This document shows, one piece after another, positions 17,306 to 26,896 of a DNA stretch of 64,000 nucleotides. The stretch's first letter is position 1, and the number at the start of each line of letters is the position of its first letter. Made by a program: the position numbers and the translations under genes. The notes under the pieces are model-generated. The model saw only the letters and a program-made list of their open reading frames with translations, made no database searches and was not told the origin of the DNA. Location: positions 30,678 to 94,677 of the forward strand of contig CAPQSW010000003.1 in NCBI GenBank assembly GCA_948688495.1, read 5' to 3'. Origin of the DNA: an uncultured Lachnospiraceae bacterium (GTDB lineage Bacteria; Bacillota; Clostridia; Lachnospirales; Lachnospiraceae).

Positions 17306-18327
17306 AACATATGCTGGAAACTATGTATATTATGACGCCGGAGAGTTATCTTTTTCACCGTAACGATAATATCTGTATTTCTATTGGCGGTGAGGAGAAA
17401 GCGTCCGTTCCGGTGAATCGGGTGGAATCCATTGTATTTTTTGGTAAGAACTCCGTGTCTACCTCGTTGTTTTCCTTTTGTTCCGAATACAATATCACGA
17501 TGGTCTTTCTGGATTTATACGGAAGGTTTTGCGGTAGAGTCTGCGGTCCTGTAAGCGGGAATGTTCTGCTGAGGAAAAAGCAGTATCAGGCTGTCGATGA
17601 CGAAGCATTTTCCTGTTGTTTGGTCAAGGACATCCTGTATGGTAAGATTTGCAATGGAAAAAATGTGTTGATGCGTTATGCACGCACCAGCAAAGAAGCA
17701 GAAAAAGAAGAAAATTTATACCAGGGGGCGGAGACGCTCAGCAATATAGCTAAAAAGTTGGATGAATGCCAAAATGTTGATTCCATGCGCGGTGTGGAAG
17801 GGGCGGCGGCAACCGCATATTTTTCCAGGTTTGACGATATGCTATTGGGGCAGAATGGATTTCGTTTTGAGACCCGCAGCCGCCGTCCGCCTCTGAATGA
17901 GGTCAATGCGGTTTTGTCATTTGTCTATACGCAGCTTACCCACGATATGCGTTCTGCGCTTGAAACGGTGGGACTGGACCCGGCGGCGGGTTATCTTCAC
18001 ACATTGCGGCCGGGGCGTCCTTCGCTGGCTTTGGATTTGATGGAAGAACTGCGTGCCTCTCTATGCGACCGTTTTGTGTTGTCATTGTTTAATAAAGGAC
18101 AGCTTTCCGGGAAGGACTTTGAGACAGACTGCGACGCTGTCTATCTGAACGAAAAGGGGCGCAGAACAGTCGTTAACGGATGGAGGGCAAGAAAACAGGA
18201 ACAGATTGTGCATCCGTTTTTGAAGGAGAAAATACCGATAGGGTTGATACCATATACACAGGCGATGCTGTTTGCACGGGTTTTGCGCGGAGACTTGGAC
18301 CGTTATCCGCCTTTTGTCTGGAGGTGA
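17302..18327 (+). CDS. cas1: Cas1 integrase (type I-C)
   Basis: 341 residues from ATG 17302, which overlaps the cas4 stop as ATGA; the longer upstream reading is inside cas4 and is not used. The sequence is typical for I-C Cas1: MLETMYIMTPESYLFHRN, IVFFGKNSVSTSLFSFCSEY, ARTSKEAEKEE, VEGAAATAYFSRFDDML (the metal-binding Glu region), NAVLSFVYTQL and HTLRPGRPSLALDLMEELRA. It integrates new spacers with Cas2. No key region is missing. Confidence 0.96.
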   Translation: MKHMLETMYIMTPESYLFHRNDNICISIGGEEKASVPVNRVESIVFFGKNSVSTSLFSFCSEYNITMVFLDLYGRFCGRVCGPVSGNVLLRKKQYQAVDDEAFSCCLVKDILYGKICNGKNVLMRYARTSKEAEKEENLYQGAETLSNIAKKLDECQNVDSMRGVEGAAATAYFSRFDDMLLGQNGFRFETRSRRPPLNEVNAVLSFVYTQLTHDMRSALETVGLDPAAGYLHTLRPGRPSLALDLMEELRASLCDRFVLSLFNKGQLSGKDFETDCDAVYLNEKGRRTVVNGWRARKQEQIVHPFLKEKIPIGLIPYTQAMLFARVLRGDLDRYPPFVWR

Positions 18328-18333
18328 GTGGAG

Positions 18334-18624
18334 ATGATGCTGGTTGTCACTTACGATGTGAATACGATGGAGGCAGCAGGAGCGAAAAGGCTTCGCAAGG
18401 TGGCAAAGATTTGTGAGAAATATGGTGTGCGCGTACAGAATTCGGTATTTGAAGTCCTGGTTGATTCAGCTCAACTGGTTGTCTTGAAATCCTTGCTTTC
18501 AGACGTTATTGATAAAGAAAATGATTCCGTACGTTTTTATAGGCTGGGTAATTCTTATCAGCATAAAATTGAGGTTATGGGCAAGGAACCGTTAGTTCAA
18601 GCGGGAAGTGCTTTGATTTTTTAA
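18334..18624 (+). CDS. cas2: Cas2, spacer-acquisition partner of Cas1
   Basis: 96 residues from ATG 18334, 7 nt after GGAGGTG; the GTG at 18328 is too close to the ribosome binding site. The N terminus MMLVVTYDVNTMEAAGAKRL and YGVRVQNSVFEV match the I-C Cas2 group, ferredoxin-like fold. It is the last cas gene, 175 bp before the first repeat. Confidence 0.96.
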   Translation: MMLVVTYDVNTMEAAGAKRLRKVAKICEKYGVRVQNSVFEVLVDSAQLVVLKSLLSDVIDKENDSVRFYRLGNSYQHKIEVMGKEPLVQAGSALIF

Positions 18625-18799
18625 TTGCTGCGCAGATGTATCTCGTACATGGATTGCCGGGAGGTCGGCGCAGGAAATTGGGGAGAAGTTTGATGGAGTG
18701 AAAATAATTTTTTAGTAGGAAGTTGAAGTTGGTACTATTTATTAGTAAAGTTGTAAGATTATACAGCAAGAATAGAGAGTTTTATTGTCTGTTTTTGCT
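18625..18799 (+). promoter_or_regulatory. CRISPR leader
   Basis: A 175-bp AT-rich non-coding stretch between cas2 and the first perfect repeat. Its place next to the intact end of the array, with decayed repeats at the far end, identifies it as the leader. The transcription start cannot be fixed from the sequence. Confidence 0.7.
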
Positions 18800-19205
18800 G
18801 TCGCCCCTCGTGTAGGGGCGGGAGTTGAAATATGGGAGGCTTGCCGGAAAGTGGACACTCTCACGTCGCCCCTCGTGTAGGGGCGGGAGTTGAAATGGGC
18901 TTGCAAGATGATTTGCCGAGGGCATGAGAGTCGCCCCTCGTGTAGGGGCGGGAGTTGAAATATATCGGCTCGACATTTCCTCATAGGCTTCTGGGTCGCC
19001 CCTCGTGTAGGGGCGGGAGTTGAAATATGGACTCGGGCAATGGACACCAGCATCAAAGTGTCGCCCCTCGTGAAGGGGCGGGAGTTGAAATCCGCTGAGC
19101 GTCCAAGGTATTCCATCCCTTTCTGCCGCCCCTCGTGAAGGGGCGGGAGTTGAAATAGGGATTCCAAAAAGTCTTATGGTAGGCAAGGGGTCGCACTATT
19201 TAGCC
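18800..19205 (+). CRISPR. Type I-C CRISPR array: six 32-nt repeats, six 33-nt spacers, decayed terminal repeat
   Basis: Repeats start at 18800, 18865, 18930, 18995, 19060 and 19125. The repeat begins GTCGCCCCTCGTGTAGGGGC and ends GGGAGTTGAAAT, with a CGCCCCT/AGGGGCG stem of the kind Cas5c cuts. The first four are identical. Repeats 5 and 6 carry A for T in the loop, and repeat 6 also has GCCG for GTCG at its start. A seventh unit keeps only GTCGC at 19190, then diverges. All six spacers are exactly 33 nt. The array follows cas2 on the same strand. No spacer matches another part of this window by eye. Confidence 0.97.
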
Positions 19206-19273
19206 ACAGACCACTGTGTTTTAAAGTTTAAGGCTGGTTATTTATGTGACAAAAAAATTCCATAAAAAAGTGA

Positions 19274-19302
19274 TTGACAAATCCCGCAAAGGGGCATATA
19301 AT
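19274..19302 (+). promoter_or_regulatory. Consensus sigma-A promoter of the MATE gene
   Basis: TTGACA (19274-19279), 17-bp spacer, TATAAT (19297-19302): both hexamers perfect. Transcription would start near 19309, directly before a hairpin and T-run. Confidence 0.85.
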
Positions 19303-19316
19303 TTCAACACGATGGT

Positions 19317-19355
19317 GAACCACAAGGGTAAGAAAAGTCCGGGTGGTTCTTTTTT
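19317..19355 (+). terminator. Attenuator-like terminator in the MATE leader
   Basis: GAACCAC (19317-19323) pairs with GTGGTTC (19343-19349), followed by six T. It lies between the promoter and the MATE start, so most transcripts could end here unless read-through occurs. A 31-codon ORF (19312-19407) runs through the hairpin and overlaps the MATE start. Confidence 0.7.
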
Positions 19356-19391
19356 ACACCTATATTATAGAAAGTCAGGGAGGCAGATGTT

Positions 19392-20747
19392 ATGGCAAAA
19401 AGTGTGACAAAAGATATGACGGTAGGAAGCCCGATCCGCCTGATTCTGCAGTTTGGCATACCACTGTTTTTTGGAATGTTATTCCAGCAGTTTTATAATA
19501 TGATGGATACGTTGATTGTGGGGCAGTTTCTGGGTGTTTCTGCGCTGGCGTCTGTGGGGGCTACTGGCTCCATCAATTTTATGATTATTGGCTTTTGTAT
19601 GGGTGTGTGTAATGGATTTGCCATTCCAGTAGCACAGCGTTTTGGGGCTGGTGATTATCACAGCCTTAGAAAATACGTTGCAAATGCCGTCTGGCTTTCC
19701 ATTGCTTTTGCGGGGGTCATGACAGTGGCAGTTTGCGTGCTTTGTCGCCAGATACTGCTCTGGATGGATACGCCGCTGGATATTATAGATGGATCTTATA
19801 ATTATATATTCGTGATTTTTATAGGGATTCCAGCAATATATTTGTATAATCTGTTATCTGGAATCATACGTTCCTTAGGCGATAGTAAAAGCCCGCTGTT
19901 TTTCCTGGTATTTTCTTCCATATTGAATATTATTCTTGATATTACACTGATTCTTGTATTCCATATGGGAGTGGCAGGTGCGGCCTGGGCCACTGTGATC
20001 TCACAATTGGTCTCCGGTGCCGCATGTTTGTTCTATATGGTAAAAAGGTTTGATATATTAAGGATTTCAAATGAGGAATGGCGCATAGACAGTGATTGTG
20101 TTGGGACGCTCTGCAATATGGGAATTCCTATGGGACTGCAGTATTCCATTACAGCGATTGGAAGCGTAATTTTGCAGACGGCAGTCAATAGCCTGGGCTC
20201 GGTATCCGTTGCAGCAGTTGCAGCAGGAAGTAAGATCAGTATGTTTTTTGCATGTCCTTTTGACGCTATGGGCTCCACAATGGCTACATATGCAGGACAG
20301 AATGTGGGCGCAGGGAAGTTAGACCGTGTTTCCAAGGGAATAAAGTCTACCTGTATTTTGGGATTGGGATATTCAATTTTTGCTTGTGTTGTGTTAATAT
20401 GTTTTGGAGGAACGATTGCACTGCTGTTTGTGAATCCTTCCGAGACAAAGATTATCCAGCAGGTATCATGGTTTCTTGCAGCAAACTCGGCATTCTTTTT
20501 CCCGCTTGCGCTGGTAAATATTGTACGATTTACCATCCAGGGGCTTGGATTCAGCAAGTTTGCGGTTTTAGCAGGCGTCTGTGAAATGGCGGCGCGCAGT
20601 CTTGTGGCAATAACGCTTGTTCCGGTATTTGGATATGCGGCCATCTGTTTTGCCAGCCCGGCAGCCTGGATTTTGGCAGATTTGTTTTTGATTCCGGCAT
20701 ACATGTATGTGATGAGAAAGCTTGTAAATATTTTAAATAATAATTAA
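19392..20747 (+). CDS. MATE-family multidrug/cation antiporter
   Basis: 451 residues, about 12 hydrophobic segments and the two-bundle layout of the MATE family. Recognisable pieces: PLFFGMLFQQFYNMMDTLIVG near the N terminus, ASVGATGSINFMIIG, and in the second half FACPFDAMGSTMATYAGQNVGAGK. It exports drugs or metabolites in exchange for Na+ or H+; the substrate is not predictable. It has a strong promoter but a leader with a terminator hairpin, suggesting inducible read-through. Confidence 0.93.
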   Translation: MAKSVTKDMTVGSPIRLILQFGIPLFFGMLFQQFYNMMDTLIVGQFLGVSALASVGATGSINFMIIGFCMGVCNGFAIPVAQRFGAGDYHSLRKYVANAVWLSIAFAGVMTVAVCVLCRQILLWMDTPLDIIDGSYNYIFVIFIGIPAIYLYNLLSGIIRSLGDSKSPLFFLVFSSILNIILDITLILVFHMGVAGAAWATVISQLVSGAACLFYMVKRFDILRISNEEWRIDSDCVGTLCNMGIPMGLQYSITAIGSVILQTAVNSLGSVSVAAVAAGSKISMFFACPFDAMGSTMATYAGQNVGAGKLDRVSKGIKSTCILGLGYSIFACVVLICFGGTIALLFVNPSETKIIQQVSWFLAANSAFFFPLALVNIVRFTIQGLGFSKFAVLAGVCEMAARSLVAITLVPVFGYAAICFASPAAWILADLFLIPAYMYVMRKLVNILNNN

Positions 20748-20839
20748 TAAATTTTTTATATAAGAAAGGTTGATTTTTTCCTTTTGTTCATCATAAGATA
20801 AGATTAGGGAAATTACATTCAAAACAAGGGAGAGATAAG

Positions 20840-22375
20840 ATGGAAAAGCATCAGGATACTTTTGAGAAAAATACGGTCAGGGAACCAAGTAAAAAATATA
20901 TACAGAGAAAGAGATATATGCAAAAAAGGCTGATTAAGACATTTTTTATCCTTTTCGTAATGACAGGAATAGGAATTACGGCGGCAGTTCTCGTACCAAA
21001 GGGAGATAAGGACAGCGTTACGGGGCAGGGGGAGACACTGGAGACAGGTGTTAAGCCGGTGGATAAAGAAGAAGTTTCCAAAGATATGAAGTCTGAAGAA
21101 GTGACAGCACAGGGGAAGGATCAGAATCAGGAAAATCCAGATGATGTGCGTGCAGCAGTGATTGAACAGGCAGATTTGCTGGCTGCAGGGTATGACTACG
21201 ATGGCGCTATGGAAACAGTAAAGAGCTATGAAGGGTATGAGAGGGATTCGGAACTGACTGCGAAAATTACAGATTATGAGAATCGGAAGGCATCCTGTGT
21301 GCCAGTAGATATAGATAAAGTTACACATGTATTTTACCATTCGCTGGTGGTAGACCCGGAGCTCTGTTTTGCCAACCAGGATACAGATCCGCAGGCGGTG
21401 GGGAATAACCAGTGGATGACGACTATTGAGGAATTTAACAAGATTACTCAGATTATGTATGATGAGGGATATGTGCTGGTAGATCTTCATGATATGGTAA
21501 ATGAGACTACCGATGAGAATGGGAACGTGCATTTTGAGAAGGCAGAGATTATGCTTCCGCCAGACAAGAAAGCGTTTGTGCTTTCGATAGATGATCTTTC
21601 TTATTACCACAGCTATGACGGTTATGGTTATGCTTCCAAGATGGTATTGGATGAGGATGGAAAACCAAAATGTGAGTACATACAACGAGATGGAACTACG
21701 GTTGTAGGGGATTATGATGTAATTCCGCTCATGGACAAATTTATTGAGGAACATCCAGATGCTTCTTACCGCGGGGCAAGGGGTTCAATTGCCCTTACCG
21801 GGTATAATGGCATACTGGGTTACCGGACAGACATCAGTTACCAGACAGTACCTGCGGACATGAACGCAGATAAGCTGAAATGGTTGGAGGAGCATCCGGA
21901 TTTCAACTTGGAGACAGAGCGTGCTGAGGCTAAGAAGGTGGCGGATGCGATTAAGGCTGAGGGGTGGAGGTTTGCCAGCCATACCTGGGGACATCTCAAG
22001 GTGGGCGAAGCGTCCATGGAACGTCTGCGGGCGGATACGGAGAAATGGAAAGAAAATGTTGAACCCCTGGTGGGAAGCACAGATACGATTATTTTTGCGC
22101 ATGGACAGGATTTGGCAGAGTGGACTACCGGATATACACCGGATAATGAGAAATATAATTATCTAAAAGAACAGGGATTTCATTATTTCTGTAATGTAGA
22201 TTCCCAGCAGTATGCCGTTCAGATTACAGACACGTATTTCCGGCAGGGAAGAAGAAACTTAGACGGCTACCGTATCTATTATAATTCCATTGGTGAGATG
22301 GATAGTTTGTCAGATCTGTTTCATGCATCAGAGGTAATTGATCCTAAGAGGCCGCCGGTTCCAAGGCTGAATTAA
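20840..22375 (+). CDS. Membrane-anchored polysaccharide-deacetylase-like protein
   Basis: 511 residues. A basic N terminus is followed by one membrane segment (LIKTFFILFVMTGIGITAAVLV), then an acidic/Gln-rich linker and an extracytoplasmic NodB-type domain (about 150-500). Possible catalytic motifs: SIDDL (paired Asp, metal and base), FASHTWGH (the H-x3-H metal site) and IFAHGQD. The middle of the domain carries a long insert (EDGKPKCEYIQRDGTTVVGD) not seen in short chitin or peptidoglycan deacetylases. The likely role is removal of acetyl groups from a cell-envelope glycan. The gene stands alone, with GGGAGAG before the ATG. Confidence 0.78.
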   Translation: MEKHQDTFEKNTVREPSKKYIQRKRYMQKRLIKTFFILFVMTGIGITAAVLVPKGDKDSVTGQGETLETGVKPVDKEEVSKDMKSEEVTAQGKDQNQENPDDVRAAVIEQADLLAAGYDYDGAMETVKSYEGYERDSELTAKITDYENRKASCVPVDIDKVTHVFYHSLVVDPELCFANQDTDPQAVGNNQWMTTIEEFNKITQIMYDEGYVLVDLHDMVNETTDENGNVHFEKAEIMLPPDKKAFVLSIDDLSYYHSYDGYGYASKMVLDEDGKPKCEYIQRDGTTVVGDYDVIPLMDKFIEEHPDASYRGARGSIALTGYNGILGYRTDISYQTVPADMNADKLKWLEEHPDFNLETERAEAKKVADAIKAEGWRFASHTWGHLKVGEASMERLRADTEKWKENVEPLVGSTDTIIFAHGQDLAEWTTGYTPDNEKYNYLKEQGFHYFCNVDSQQYAVQITDTYFRQGRRNLDGYRIYYNSIGEMDSLSDLFHASEVIDPKRPPVPRLN

Positions 22376-22607
22376 GGAGCGGGGCGCTGCGGGCGTTTTA
22401 CCAGTCTGCCACAGATGCTTCTCTGGCAGATGATAGGACCGGGCTGTTCGAACAGTCGCCTTTATATATTTTTGGATTATATAAAGAGGAACAGGAAATA
22501 ATTGTAAACTTTGTCAGAATAATGTATACTATTTTTAACGGGCACTCTCGTTTTGCCTATAACGGCAGCAACATAGGAGGATATTTTTTATCAACGGAGG
22601 ATGCATA
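22376..22607. other. Intergenic region with a hairpin and a promoter
   Basis: A small hairpin TCTGCCA/TGGCAGA lies at 22405-22430 and a palindrome CTGTTCGAACAG further on; either may end the upstream transcript. A promoter for the next gene is likely: TTGTAA (22502-22507), 17 bp, TATACT (22525-22530). Confidence 0.5.
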
Positions 22608-23234
22608 ATGAAAGTTGAACCTAATGATTGGAGACCATACGGTAGAATTATTTACCAGAAACAGAATTTCATCGTCAAGCAGGTGGCAATGCTGCCGGAA
22701 AAGGCAGTGGAGTATGACAGTGCTCCTGATTATACATGCTGTCCGATTCAATCCTGGCAGCACACGGATTTACATAAGTTATTTGACGACTGGCGCAAAC
22801 AGTTTGCCAAGGCATCAGGGAATGGTATCTGTAAACGTATACCCTGTATCTGTTATCCAGATGCTGTGACTTTCAGGACCGCTTATTTAGCCGGGCTGAA
22901 ACACAGTTTATTTATGAAATCTATGGAAGATAGCATTGATAATGGATGGGAAAAAGCAAGAATTATTGCACATGATACTGTAATGAATGCGACGAAATCT
23001 AAAAATATGAAGGAGATTTGTAAAGTGATAGGTTATCCGCCATTTATAATAGCTGCGCTTGGTAAAGTTCTTCTCAAGTTTGAGGAGGGGGATATGATGC
23101 CGCTTGTAGCCAAGTTTTATGAGGATTTGATTACGGGTATTCTTTATGTGCCGGTAGAAAAACCGGAAGAACTGGCATTTAAGATTTCTGATAAAACATG
23201 GGAAGTAATCGATTCAACGGAATTTAATTATTAG
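22608..23234 (+). CDS. Unknown protein, 208 residues
   Basis: ATG with CGGAGGATG 9 nt upstream and its own promoter and terminator, so the gene is real. I do not recognise the family. The protein is soluble, with no signal peptide, Cys-containing segments around residues 44 and 72-76 (CCPIQSW, CKRIPCICYP) and a helical C-terminal half. It lies between the deacetylase-like gene and spoVAD. Confidence 0.75.
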   Translation: MKVEPNDWRPYGRIIYQKQNFIVKQVAMLPEKAVEYDSAPDYTCCPIQSWQHTDLHKLFDDWRKQFAKASGNGICKRIPCICYPDAVTFRTAYLAGLKHSLFMKSMEDSIDNGWEKARIIAHDTVMNATKSKNMKEICKVIGYPPFIIAALGKVLLKFEEGDMMPLVAKFYEDLITGILYVPVEKPEELAFKISDKTWEVIDSTEFNY

Positions 23235-23271
23235 CGGATGATTGAAAAATTAATGGTTTGTTGTGTTGCGA

Positions 23272-23318
23272 AGAGCGTTGTTTCATAGTTGATGAATTAT
23301 GGAGCACGCTCTTTTTTT
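23272..23318 (+). terminator. Rho-independent terminator before spoVAD
   Basis: AGAGCGT (23272-23278) pairs with ACGCTCT (23306-23312), followed by TTTTTT. It ends the transcript of the unknown gene and isolates spoVAD from upstream transcription. Confidence 0.85.
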
Positions 23319-23373
23319 GAGTAAAATCCTAAAATACGGGCACAATAACAGCAATGGAAAAGGAGGAAAAATT

Positions 23374-24387
23374 ATGTCACAGACAATTGGGATGCAGAGT
23401 ATCCAGTTTGACCAGGCTCCCTATATTCTGGGCAGTGCCAGTATCGTGGGAACCAAAGAGGGGGAAGGACCCCTTGGCAAATTATTTGATCTGGTCGGCG
23501 AGGACGATAAATTTGGCGAGGATACCTGGGAAGAGGCGGAAAGCACGCTGCAAAAAGAGGCGGCATCCATGGCAATTGGAAAGGCGGGGCTTAAAAAAGA
23601 AGACATCCGCTATATTTTTGGTGGCGATCTGTTGGGACAGAATATTGCTACAACCTTCGGTCTGATGGAATTAAATATTCCGCTATTTGGATTGTATGGC
23701 GCCTGTTCCACTGCAGGCGAATCCCTGTCCCTTGGTGCAATGGCGGTGGCAGGCGGCTATGGAGAACAGGTTCTTGCCGTTACATCCAGCCACTTTGCAA
23801 GTGCGGAGAAACAGTTTCGTTTTCCGCTGGAATACGCCAACCAGAGACCGCTTTCATCTACTTGGACGGTTACAGGAGGCGGTGCTTTTGTGCTTGGAAA
23901 GACGCGCAGCAATGTGAGGATTACAGGAATCACAACCGGAAAGGTTGTAGACTATGGTGTGAAGGATTCCATGAACATGGGTGCAGCCATGGCCCCGGCA
24001 GCCTGCGACACCATTAGCCAGAATTTTATGGATTTTGGACGCAGGCCAGAGGATTATGATAAGATTATAACCGGGGATTTGGGTACGGTAGGCCAGGAAA
24101 TACTGTTTGATCTTATGAAGGGAAAGGGATATGACATCTCTAAGGTTCACATGGATTGTGGGATTGAGATTTATGACAGTCAATCACAGAATACCAATGC
24201 AGGAGGAAGCGGTTGTGGATGTTCTGCCGTGACTTTAAGTGCATATATCCTGCCAAAGCTTCAAAAGGGCGAATTAAAGAGGGTTCTTTTTGTGCCGACG
24301 GGAGCTCTTTTGTCTACCGTAAGTTTTAATGAAGGGCAGAGTGTACCGGGAATTGCGCACGGTGTTGTCATAGAGCATGCATCGTGA
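23374..24387 (+). CDS. spoVAD: Stage V sporulation protein AD
   Basis: 337 residues, full length for the family, from ATG 23374 with AAGGAGG 7 nt upstream. The thiolase-like fold is recognisable: MAIGKAGLKKEDIRYIFGGDL, LYGACSTAGESLSLGAMAVAGG, VTSSHFASAEKQFRFPLEY, and ASGSGCGCSAV-like NAGGSGCGCSAVTLSAYILP. SpoVAD is the soluble dipicolinic-acid-binding subunit of the SpoVA channel. It lies 13.5 kb away from spoVAC, right after a terminator, so it must have its own promoter; none is obvious. Confidence 0.95.
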   Translation: MSQTIGMQSIQFDQAPYILGSASIVGTKEGEGPLGKLFDLVGEDDKFGEDTWEEAESTLQKEAASMAIGKAGLKKEDIRYIFGGDLLGQNIATTFGLMELNIPLFGLYGACSTAGESLSLGAMAVAGGYGEQVLAVTSSHFASAEKQFRFPLEYANQRPLSSTWTVTGGGAFVLGKTRSNVRITGITTGKVVDYGVKDSMNMGAAMAPAACDTISQNFMDFGRRPEDYDKIITGDLGTVGQEILFDLMKGKGYDISKVHMDCGIEIYDSQSQNTNAGGSGCGCSAVTLSAYILPKLQKGELKRVLFVPTGALLSTVSFNEGQSVPGIAHGVVIEHAS

Positions 24388-24427
24388 TAACGGAAAATAA
24401 GTTTCTGTGAAATGAAAGGAGCAAGGC

Positions 24428-24649
24428 ATGGATTATATAAATGCATTCTGGGTGGGCGGGCTGATATGTGCGCTGGTTCAGATTTTAATGGAAAAGACAA
24501 AGATGCTGCCTGGAAGAATTATGGTACTTTTGGTATGCAGCGGCGCCGTGCTGGGCGCATTACAGATCTATGAGCCTTTTTTGGAATTTGCAGGGGCAGG
24601 GGCCAGTGTACCCTTGCTGGGATTTGGAAATGTGCTTTGGAAAAAATAA
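24428..24649 (+). pseudogene. spoVAE: Stage V sporulation protein AE, C-terminally truncated
   Basis: 73 residues: MDYINAFWVGGLICALVQIL, then LVCSGAVLGALQIYEPFLEF and AGASVPLLGFGNVLWKK, then stop. This is the correct N-terminal part of SpoVAE, which is normally close to 116-120 residues. The last third, with the remaining glycine-rich membrane segment, is absent and no other frame downstream continues it. The gene has a good ribosome binding site (GAAAGGAG) and sits next to spoVAD. It is either a broken copy or a shortened functional form; another full copy elsewhere in the genome cannot be excluded. Confidence 0.8.
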
Positions 24650-24717
24650 GTATAAATTAGAAAAATTAGCTCATAATGGATAAAGAAAACAAAATTTTTT
24701 GCAAAGGAGATTTTATT

Positions 24718-25173
24718 ATGAAACAGTTTAAGAGAGTGCTGATGGGCTGTCTGCTCATCCTGGTATTAGGCAGTGTTACCGCCTGTGGAAATAATGATAA
24801 TGCGGACAACAACACAACGAATGATGTGACAAACGGTACGGACAATAATGGTACCGGAACGAATGGCACAGACAACAATGGTGCAGACAACAATGCCACA
24901 GACAATAACAATACAGATAACAATGCCAATGACACAAACGATAACACAAACGGTACGGTTAATGATGATGCGAACGGAAAGGCTGAAGGCATTGTGAATG
25001 ATGTAGGCGATGATATTGTAGATGGCGTCGAGGACATTGGCGATGATGTGGAAAATGGCGTAGATGATATGACAGACGAAGGCGGCGCTGGAAACGGAAA
25101 CAATGCAGATAATAATGCAAACAATAATAATAAAAATAACGCGGATGGGAACAAAGAGACGACAAACCCATAA
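24718..25173 (+). CDS. Small lipoprotein with an Asn/Asp/Thr-rich low-complexity body
   Basis: 151 residues from ATG 24718, preceded by AAAGGAG. The signal peptide ends in a lipobox (LGSVTAC). The rest is a low-complexity string of N, D, T and G (repeats of the DNNGTDNNxT type) with one less repetitive stretch, EGIVNDVGDDIVDGVEDIGDDVENGVDDM. It is highly acidic. Such proteins occur next to spore-germination and envelope genes in Lachnospiraceae. Function unknown. It begins 68 bp after the truncated spoVAE. Confidence 0.8.
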   Translation: MKQFKRVLMGCLLILVLGSVTACGNNDNADNNTTNDVTNGTDNNGTGTNGTDNNGADNNATDNNNTDNNANDTNDNTNGTVNDDANGKAEGIVNDVGDDIVDGVEDIGDDVENGVDDMTDEGGAGNGNNADNNANNNNKNNADGNKETTNP

Positions 25174-25187
25174 GGCGTCAGTAAATG

Positions 25188-25222
25188 AAATCAAGACCCC
25201 GAAATGGAGTCTTGATTTCTAT
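25188..25222 (+). terminator. Terminator after the lipoprotein gene
   Basis: AAATCAAGAC (25188-25197) pairs exactly with GTCTTGATTT (25209-25218). Confidence 0.75.
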
Positions 25223-25245
25223 ATGTACACTCACAAAGGGGTAAT

Positions 25246-25286
25246 GTTACCGTATCGCAGATGCAGGCAATGCCTGCAACGGTAAC
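25246..25286. repeat. Nested palindrome between convergent genes
   Basis: Outer arms GTTACCGT/ACGGTAAC enclose a perfect 15-bp palindrome GCAGGCAATGCCTGC. There is no T-run on either strand. It may serve as a transcription barrier for guaB, which ends 14 bp away on the minus strand. Confidence 0.5.
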
Positions 25287-25299
25287 GCGAGGTACAAGC

Positions 25300-26825
<1,526 letters not shown>

Positions 26826-26840
26826 GCAAGAAAATTTCTA

Positions 26841-26869
26841 TTGTGAAAATTTCATTTTTTGCTTATAAT
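26841..26869 (+). promoter_or_regulatory. Promoter of the hisA-DUF4349-glnA unit
   Basis: TTGTGA (26841-26846), 17-bp spacer, TATAAT (26864-26869). It starts 16 bp from the guaB promoter on the other strand, so the two units are divergent. Confidence 0.75.
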
Positions 26870-26896
26870 AGATGAAAACAAAACAAGGAGGCCATG

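Noticed and set aside
18742..19186. Two long minus-strand ORFs over the CRISPR array
   Set aside because: Their proteins repeat because they read the repeats and spacers backwards (ISTPAPTRGAT, FQLPPLHEGR). They have no ribosome binding site and are not genes.
10531..19205. Atypical or new CRISPR subtype
   Set aside because: Gene order, Cas8c/Csd1, Cas7/Csd2, Cas5 without Cas6 and the 32-nt repeat all fit ordinary type I-C.
20819..21754. 311-codon minus-strand ORF opposite the deacetylase-like gene
   Set aside because: Same pattern of an antisense shadow; the plus strand has the ribosome binding site, membrane anchor and NodB motifs.
22376..22470. Possible tRNA or small structured RNA after the deacetylase-like gene
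   Set aside because: It contains short palindromes and a TTCGA, but no acceptor stem or anticodon arm can be formed.
24666..25194. Minus-strand ORFs of 142 and 162 codons opposite the Asn/Asp-rich lipoprotein
   Set aside because: They are mirror readings of low-complexity DNA (Ser/Leu or Ile/Val strings). The plus-strand frame has a ribosome binding site, signal peptide and lipobox.
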